DNA of 64,000 nucleotides. It comes from Begonia masoniana (taxonomy: Eukaryota > Streptophyta > Magnoliopsida > Cucurbitales > Begoniaceae). A model generated the notes under the pieces. It ran no database searches. It worked only from the letters and a program-made list of their open reading frames with translations, and had not been told where the DNA came from. The translations under genes and the position numbers were made by a program. Every line of letters begins with the position of its first letter. Positions within the stretch are counted from its first letter, which is position 1. Where the stretch lies: NCBI GenBank assembly GCA_022432975.1, contig CM039512.1, positions 40,803,001-40,867,000 of the forward strand. Direction: 5' to 3'. Shown here one piece after another: positions 56,931 through 64,000 of the stretch.

Positions 56931-58946
56931 CTATTTAAAGAAAGCTACAAAATGATTCCAAAACGCTTGGCTAATATAATCAGTCACTGCAAGTTCTGAG
57001 GAGAAGTAAGCATCCACCAGAGCTTGAAGTGAAGCAATATTGGGAGGGACAGGAGGTTGATAGACCACTATGGCCTGACAGGGAGCCGGAGGTGGATAAG
57101 GTGGTGTGTACACCACGATGTCCATACATGGAGGAGGCTCTACAGATACAGCAGCTGGAGAAGCATCATGTGGACAAGCGGGCTCGGAGGAGGACACGAG
57201 AGATGGCACAGAAGGAGTAGCAGTAGATGCATCAGGAGGAGAGAATGCAAATTCAGTCTCCTGAAGATCCAGTGTCGTGAAACGCACATCTTCATAAACT
57301 GCAGGCCGGGTAAAGGGAAGTTCGAGATCTTCATAGGTAGGCGCAGTGGGGCAAAGAGGAACATGAGGTGCAGGGCAAAGAGCCTCAACTTGAGTTTTGA
57401 GAGCCCGAAGGTTACGGGTGAAAATCTCATTATTTCTGTCCATTTTCTGATCCATTTGACCCTGAGCCACAGCAGTCTCAACGCTCAAATCCTTTTTGAG
57501 TTAAGTGATCTTAGTATCAATGGCTGTTGCAATATTGTCAATGCTGGTCTTCAACGCAGTATACTGTTCCTCACAGAGAGAAACTCTCCTCTGGTAAACG
57601 AAAGGAGATCCTGAGGCAGGAGCAGGTTGCTGAATTGGTGAGGAATGTTGGACTCGGGGAGCAGGTGGATGTGTAGGAGCAATTGGACTTGGAGGAGGTA
57701 ATTGGACTAGGGATGGAGGAGCTGTATCCTGTTGGACTGGAGATGGAGGAAGAATAGGAGGCAGAGCTGGTAACTGAAGGGCAGGAGGAGGAGATGGTGG
57801 ATTTGCTGGAAGAGGTAGAGGCACAGAGGTGGGAGTAGAGATGTCCTCAGAAAGAAGTATCCTTGAGGAAGGGACACGACGCCTTCGCACTAAAGGAGGA
57901 GGCTGAAAGCTAGAAGCTTGAGAATGAGAGGGGGAATTATAAAAAACGGGGAACTCAGAGTCATCCCCTCCTTCAGCAGTGGACTCTTCTAACAGGTCAA
58001 GTTTTCTCTTTCCCTTTTTGGCAACAGTTGCCTTAGCAGGAGCTCGCTTAGGAACATTCAGCACAAGCTCCCCGGTTCTGGTTCTCTTAATTCCCATTTT
58101 GCTCAAGGTGGTTCAGGAATAGTAACTGGTGGGTTTAAGAGTGATAGGGTCCTCATCCTCAGGGAATACAACCTCAAGCTTAGCTAAAATCTTCATTAAC
58201 AGCAGGTTGTAAGGTAAAGAGGTAGCCCTGGATGTCACAGCCTGAATCATCCTTCTAACAACAACATATCCTAGATTGAAGGGGGCCTTTTGGAACAGTG
58301 CATACAGAACAAAAATCTCCATGGCACTCACCTCATAATGGTGGCCACCCTTAGGAACTATATTATACCCTATCATCTGATGAAATAACTTGGCTCTTGC
58401 AGTCAGGTGTTTGCCTTTAAGAGGGGGTATGGTTTGGGTCAAGAACTATACGTTTTAGAAAACTGAGACCCTCAGAGGTACCAAAGAAAGGAGGCTCAGT
58501 GCCGGTCATATACTGGTAAGGGCGGCTATCTAAATGGGAGCACTCCAAAAGGGCATTAATGAACTGGGGGTAATTTCTATGTGTTTGCTATACACATAGC
58601 TCTTTATAATAGAGAAATCCGAAGTGAAACTCATATTTGCATAGAACATTCGGATTGCTTCAGGGTAATAAAAGGATTCCGTGTCAAATAAACCTAATAA
58701 CCCGAGCTCCTTCAAGGGTTCTATAATATTCATGCCGGCTAAATCATCAAAGAAAATCCCTCGACTGGGAATTAAAGTTTTGTACCTATAGTCATCATGG
58801 TACATTAACTCAGCAGCCTTGGTCAGAAAGAAAAGAGATGGCCACTCTTTGGCGCGAGGAATCTCTCGTGGAGGACGAGCTGAAGCTTTGGCCTTCTTCT
58901 TGGCTGGTTCCTTATCAGCGCGAGAAGATGAACCCTGAAACTCCAT
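56931..58946 (-). pseudogene. Extra 3' ORF of the copia element (env-position; plant-transposon-protein-like)
   Basis: This lies downstream of pol, where SIRE/Maximus elements carry an envelope-like or accessory frame. It starts at 58946 (MEFQGSSSRADKE) with a basic N-terminus (PAKKKAKASARPP). A globular part follows: YPEAIRMFYANMSF, SSLMPFWSAPI, ARAKLFHQMIGYNIVPKGG, EIFVLYALFQKAPFNLGYVV, LPYNLLLMKILAKLEVVFP. This order resembles the 'putative plant transposon protein' domain common in legume and other plant genomes. Then come a nuclear-signal-like KKGKRKL and a long Pro-rich tail (57860-57640), and a helical segment near 57580-57380. A frameshift pair spans about 58550-58440 (the middle reads on in another frame, ECSHLDSRPYQYMTG), with stops near 58113 and 57501. 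I see no signal peptide or clear membrane segment. Function unknown. Confidence 0.7.
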
Positions 58947-59145
58947 TGAAGGAATAGGACTCGAGAGAGAGAAGGAACTGGTAGGGCAGGGGTTTTTCAG
59001 AAAGAGCGCGAAATGTGAAGCGTCGTTGAGAAGAAACAGAATTTAAAAGAAAAAGGCATCGCCCGACGAGATGGAGTCACACGTGTAAGACAAATTAACC
59101 CGATGGGTCACACGTGTCGGTAGATTAAAGAAATGCAAATGCATA

Positions 59146-59245
59146 TTCCGATGCCTATAGAAAAACACATCATCTACCGATGCCTTCCGATAGACATACA
59201 TCTTCCGATGCCTATTGAAAAACACAGCATCTACCGATGCCATCA
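59146..59245. repeat. 57-bp direct repeat with CATCTACCGATGCC
   Basis: TTCCGATGCCTAT(A/T)GAAAAA begins at 59146 and 59203. It lies in the gap between copia pol and the extra ORF. The CATCTACCGATG word also forms part of the 94-bp repeat of the gypsy solo LTR near 10100. Confidence 0.88.
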
Positions 59246-59293
59246 CAGAAGAAAATGCTCTAACACTCAGGATTTTCTAACAGAGGGATAAAC

Positions 59294-62200
59294 TTAGTTT
59301 TTCTCAATCCGAATGAGGCCTAGCCTTATTCTAATATTAGTGAATGTCTTTTCATCCAAAGGCTTGGTAAAGATGTCGGCCAATTGATCAATAGAATTGA
59401 CAAATTCTAAAGATATATCACCTCTTTGAACATGATCACGGATGAAATGATATCTTACATCAATATGTTTGGTTCTAGAATGCTGAATATGATTTTTAGA
59501 AATGTTAATTGCACTGGTGTTATCACACCGAATAAGAATCCTATCATAAAACAGATTATAGTCTTCTAAGGTTTGTTGCATCCATAACATTTGTGCACAG
59601 CAACTGCCAGCAGCAATATATTCACTTTCTGCAGTTGATAATGCAACAGAGTTCTGTTTCTTAGAATACCAGGAAACTAAAGATTCTTCAAGGAACTGAC
59701 AGGTTCCACTGGTGCTTTTCCTATCAACTAAACTACCAGCATAGTCAGAATCTGAATATCCTATCAGATCAAAGGATGTGCCCTTTGGATACCAAAATCC
59801 TAAATCATGAGTCTCACTTAAATATTTGAAAATTATTTTGACAGCAGATAAGTGAGATTCCTTAGGAGCAGCTTAAAATCTAGCACAAAGACAGACACTG
59901 AATAGAATATCTGGCCTACTAGCAGTCAGATATAACAGAGAACCAATCATACCACGATATTTCTTAATATCCACATTTATTCCATGTTCATCTTTGTCCA
60001 ATTTTGTTGTGGTACTCATGGGTGTTTTAGACGACTTAACAGATTCTAATCCAAACTTCTTAAGGAGTTCCTTAATGTACTTTTCTTGACAGAAGAAAAT
60101 TCCATCAAGAGATTGACTAATCTGGAATCCTAAGAAGAATTTTAACTCCCCCATCATACTCATTTCAAATTCACTTTGCATGAGGGAGGAAAACTCATTA
60201 CACATATTGACATTTGTTGATCCAAAAATAATGTCATTGACATAAATTTGAACTAACAGAATATCCTTATCCTTTTGCATGATAAATAGAGTTGAGTCGG
60301 TGTTACCCCTTTTGAAATTCATTTCCACAAGGAAGTTCTTCAACCTATCATACCAAGCTCTAGGAGCCTGTTTAAGACCATAGAGAGCTTTCCTTAACTT
60401 ATAGACATGGTCGGGTTTGTCAAAAGCTTCAAAACCTAAGGGCTGCTCAACATTAACTTCTTCTGTAATATAACCATTTAAGAATGCACTCTTTACATCC
60501 ATTTGAAAGAGTGTGAAGTTTTTGTAGCAAGCAAAAGCTAGGAGCATCCTAATTGACTCTAATGTAGCTACAGGGGCAAAAGATTCCTCAAAATCAATAC
60601 CCTCTTGTTGAGAGTATCCCTTAGCAACTAGTCTAGCCTTGTTTCTCACAACAATCCCATTTTCATCCAATTTATTCTTATAAACTCATTTTGTTCCAAT
60701 AATGGGATGATCTTTAGGCCGTGAAACAAGTTCCCATACCTTGCTCCTTTCAAATTGATTTAACTCTTCTTGCATGGCCATAATCCAATTTTCATCACCC
60801 TCGGCTTCTTCAAATTTCTTAGGCTCTACTTGTGAAATGAATGCCACATTGGCACAGAGATTCCTAAGAGAAGATCTAGTCTTAACTCCTAAAGAAGGAT
60901 CACCTAAAATCTCATCTATTGGATGGTTTCGGACATATTTCCAATCTCTAGGGAGAGTAGGATTTTCATCCTTGACAGGAATAATATCTAGAGAAGTAGA
61001 AGAGGGTTCTAAAGATTTTTCTACTTGAATGGGATCAGTAGGCTTTTCTAAGGAAAGGGAATCCAGTTGTTTTTCCAAAGTATCATCCTCATCCACATTG
61101 ATTAATGGCTGAGGAGTTTCATCAAAGTTTACATGTACTGATTCTTCTACAACTAGAGTTCTCTTATTGAATACCCTATATGCTTTACTGTTAAGAGAAT
61201 ATCCAAGAAAAATTCCAAGATCGGATTTGGAATCAAATTTTCCTAAGTTATCCTTAGTGTTGAGAATAAAGCATTTACTACCAAAGGCTCTAAAGTATTT
61301 CACAGAAGGAGTTTTTCCACTCCAGAGTTCGTATGGAGTTTTCTCAAGAATAGGTCTTATGGAGACCCGATTAAGCACATAACAGGCTGTTGCAACAGCT
61401 TCAGCCCAGAAATACTTAGGAAGTGAATTCTCATTAAGCATAGTCCTAGCAAGCACTTGGAGAGACCTATTTTTCCTCTCAACAACACCATTTTGCTGAG
61501 GGGTCCTAGGAGAAGAGAAGTTGTGCTCAATTCCATACTTGAGACACAAGAGTTCAAATTTCTCATTTTCAAATTCTCCACCATGATTACTACGAATAGC
61601 AACAATGGTGAGCTCCTTTTCATTTTGAACTCTTTTCCTAAAACTAGAAAAGGTGTCAAAAGTCTCATCCTTAGACTTTAGAAAGTAAACCCAAGTAAAT
61701 CTAGAAAAATCATCAACGATGACAAATGCATAGAATTTTCCTCCTAAGTTGGCTATATTTGAAGGACCGAAGAGGTCCATGTGAAGGAGTTGGAGAGGCT
61801 TAGAAGTAGAAATTGCATTCTTAAATGCAAAGGAACTTTTGATCTGCTTGCTCATTTGGCAGGCTTCACAGACCTTATCCTTTTCAAAGGATATCTTAGG
61901 GATTCCTCTAACTAAGTTTTCCTTAGTAATCTTAGCTAAGGTATCCATCCCTACATGTCCTAATCTCCTATGCCCGATCCAAGAATCATGGGAAGAATTC
62001 ACAGCAAAACATTTTTCATCAGACACAGCAATATCATCTAAGTCAATAATATAAATATTATCTTTCCTATACCCAGAAAAAAGAATTTTGCCAATTGAAG
62101 CATCTTTAATTTTTCAAGAGTCTGATTTAAAAATCACTTTATATCCTTTATCACATAGCTGGCTAATACTGAGTAAATTATGCTTTAATCCATCAACTAA

Positions 62201-62401
62201 TAAAACATTTTCAATAATAGGATTAATGTTGTTACCTATGTTACCAATGCCAACAATTTTCCCTTTTTGGTTTCCACCAAAAGTGACACTTCCTTTCTTC
62301 TTGTTGACAGCTGCAAACTTGGTTGAGTCTCCTGTCATATGTCTCGAACATCCACTGTCGAGATACCATTGATTTTTCCCAGGAGAACAGTCAGCCTGCA
62401 A
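59294..62401 (-). pseudogene. SIRE-like copia pol: protease, integrase, RT, RNase H
   Basis: On the minus strand: protease WYLDSGCSRHMTG (about 62370-62330); pre-integrase WIGHRRLGHVGMD and CEACQMSKQ; integrase MDLFGPSNI and SRFTWVYFLKSKDE, then SPRTPQQNGVVERKNR near 61500; [35 protein letters not shown]; RNase H SRTKHIDVRYHFIRDH and DQLADIFTKPL at the end. The RT catalytic motif is IYVNDIIFG: the first Asp is Asn (codon at 60236-60238, GAT to AAT), which should abolish synthesis. Stops are near 62114, at 60686-60688 (TGA for Trp in GTKWVYKNK-type motifs) and at 59873-59875. The order PR-IN-RT-RH is diagnostic of Ty1/copia. Confidence 0.94.
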
Positions 62402-62409
62402 AACAGAAA

Positions 62410-63942
62410 TCAGGTTGTCTTCTTAGGTACCCAAATCTTTTGGGTCCTAGTGTTAGGCCTGGTCCCCTTTGGAACCCACTGCAGTTTACTGCCAGATTTT
62501 CTATTGTTTGATTTTAAGGGACACTCAAAAGATTTATGTCCTACTTCGTTACATGCATGACAAGTGGATGGTTTAACAAAGAAATTCTTAAAAACTTTTC
62601 TCTCATTAAACTTATCATAGCCTAAACCTGCCTTATCATGGGTAGCTCTATGATTTCCTATCAGCAGAGTTAGGTTTTTGCTACCATTTGAGAACCAAAG
62701 AACAAGTTTATTCAAAGACTTATTTTTCTTCTTAAGTTCTGTAATTTCTTTTTCATGTAAGTCCACTTCTTTAGCATGCTTTTCTAATAACCCTGCATTT
62801 TCCTTTTTCAACATGTTATATTTAGTCTTAAATATGCCAAATTGTTTACCAAGTCATTAAAGGCGTCAATTAGTTCACCTTCTTCATTATCACTATCGTT
62901 ATCACTTAAAATACTTGAGGAAGAAGTACTAACCTTTTCCTCGTGTGCCATGAAGCACAGATTTGCAACTTCCTCATCTTCTGAAGAGGAGGTGTCACCT
63001 TCACTGTCATCCCAAGTGGCCTTCATAGCCTTCTTCTTAGACTTCTTGGGATACTTCTTTGTCTGTGGACAATCTGCCTTCATGTGGCCAGGCTTTCCAC
63101 ATCCAAAACAAGTGATTTCCTTCTCCTTGTGAGATTTCTCACCCTTTGGAAATCTCCTTCCTTGCACTCTTTTTCTTTGGAAGAATTTGCTGAACCTCCT
63201 TGTAATGAGGGCTATATCCTCATCATCATCATCTTCTTCTTCTTCTTCAGACACATCTTGTTTACTGGAAGAAGCTTTCATAGCAATGTCTTTTCTTTTT
63301 GTAGCTTCTTTCTCCTTGAGGTCTTCCTTCTCGTTTGACCTCATTGTGATCTCATGTGTCATGAGAGATCCAATGAGTTCCTCAAGTTTTAGAATCTTGA
63401 GATCCTTTGCTTCCTGTATGGCAATCACCTTTGGCTGCCAACTTCTTGGAAGACATCTAAGAATCTTCCTGACCTGTTCTTCACAAGAATATGATTTACC
63501 AAGAGCTTTTAAGCCATTGGTGATGTTAGTAAACCTTGTAAACATAGAGGATACAGATTCATCTTTCGGCATAGAAAATAACTCATACTCATGTACAAGC
63601 ATATTCAATTTACTCTCTTTTACCTTATTTGTTCCCTCGTGAGTAACCTCTAATAAGTGCCAAATTTCTTGAGCACTTTCACACCCTTGTACCCTATTAA
63701 ATTCATCTCTATTTAAGGCACAATACAGAGTGTTTATCGCCTTGGCATTAAGGCTTAGATTTCTCTTATCTGACTCAGTTAGATCAGTGGAAATCTTAGG
63801 AACACTTTGGCCATCTACAGTTTTCATGGCTTTAAATGGACCATATTCTATAATGTTCCATAGCTCATAGTCCATGGCTTGAATAAATATTTTCATTCTT
63901 GCCTTCCAGTAAACATAATCACTCTCATCAAAGAAGGGAGGC
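62410..63942 (-). pseudogene. SIRE-like copia gag
   Basis: The frame is open from the insertion point at 63942 (PSFFDESDYVYWKARMKIF), so the true start is beyond the inserted LTR at 63943; the ATG at 63896 is internal. The UBN2-type gag core is seen: MDYELWNIIEYGP, CESAQEIWHLLEVTHEG, MPKDESVSSMFTRFTNI, LRCLPRSWQPKV. A CCHC knuckle, CFGCGKPGHMKADC, lies near 63100-63060. Acidic and Lys-rich stretches follow. A frameshift near 62812 separates the C-terminal coiled-coil-like stretch (EITELKKKNKSLNKLV) and a second knuckle, CHACNEVGHKSFEC, near 62560. Confidence 0.92.
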
Positions 63943-64000
63943 TGTCACGACCCTAATACTGTACCCAGGTTCCCGTACCTATATATATTTTTTTTGTCCC
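63943..64000 (-). mobile_element. Edge of another minus-strand LTR inserted in copia gag
   Basis: TGTCACGACCCTAATACTGT at 63943 is the reverse complement of an LTR end very like that of F4 (ACAGTGTTAGGGTCGCTACA at 40605-40624). It interrupts the gag frame; the preceding GAGGC (63938-63942) would be the target repeat. The rest is outside the window. Confidence 0.8.

Noticed and set aside
57057..57614. A 185-codon open frame on the plus strand
   Set aside because: It is the shadow of the Pro-rich minus-strand accessory frame; its composition (Trp, Arg, Ser-rich) has no domain.

Overview
The window is a block of nested plant LTR retrotransposons. I found no host gene, tRNA, rRNA or CRISPR array. 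The elements are Ty3/gypsy chromoviruses (mostly long-LTR, Tekay/Del-like) plus Ty1/copia (SIRE-like) elements, with tRNA-iMet primer sites (TGGTATCAGAGC-like), 5-bp target duplications and many solo LTRs. This fits heterochromatin of an angiosperm, probably a eudicot; the species cannot be named from the sequence.

Layout. (1) 1-6308: 3' half of a gypsy pol and its 3' LTR, which carries an internal 1,011-bp tandem duplication. (2) 6309-7315: decayed copia RT. (3) 7316-26475: long-LTR gypsy element 'O1' (+), with its 3' LTR cut off. O1 carries a minus-strand solo LTR (9850-12178, TSD AAAAG) and a complete short-LTR chromovirus (12817-22211, TSD CTACG), itself interrupted by two solo LTRs (14401-16884 and 18324-19530). 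(4) 26476-54110: minus-strand element 'A', with long LTRs, a gag-like fragment and no pol. It holds solo LTR B (28080-30977, TTTAC), solo LTR G (34153-49142, AAGGG) and solo LTR C (51626-53805, TACCC). G holds solo LTR H (36230-48692, AAGGG), and H holds a full-length gypsy element 'F4' (37999-47871, CTAGG). (5) 54111-63942: minus-strand SIRE-like copia element with gag, pol and an extra 3' ORF. It is interrupted at 63943 by another minus-strand LTR that leaves the window.

All proteins are interrupted by stops or frameshifts. F4 keeps the longest pol frame and has two similar LTRs, so it is probably among the youngest insertions. Many nonsense codons are TAG or TGA where sister copies read CAG or CGA, as expected from deamination of methylated cytosine.

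The most interesting signals are in the LTRs. Several long-LTR gypsy families appear to share a split leader: TATA box, pyrimidine-rich exon 1, a short exon 2 of 45-56 nt ending in AG|GTAAGT, and an acceptor TGTAG. Downstream, in the part that would stay in the spliced RNA, lie clusters of strong hairpins built from GGCGAT/ATCGCC, CGATCG and CTCTGG/CCAGAG units. Related LTRs carry different stems at the same place, and similar CGATCG motifs recur in the copia LTR.
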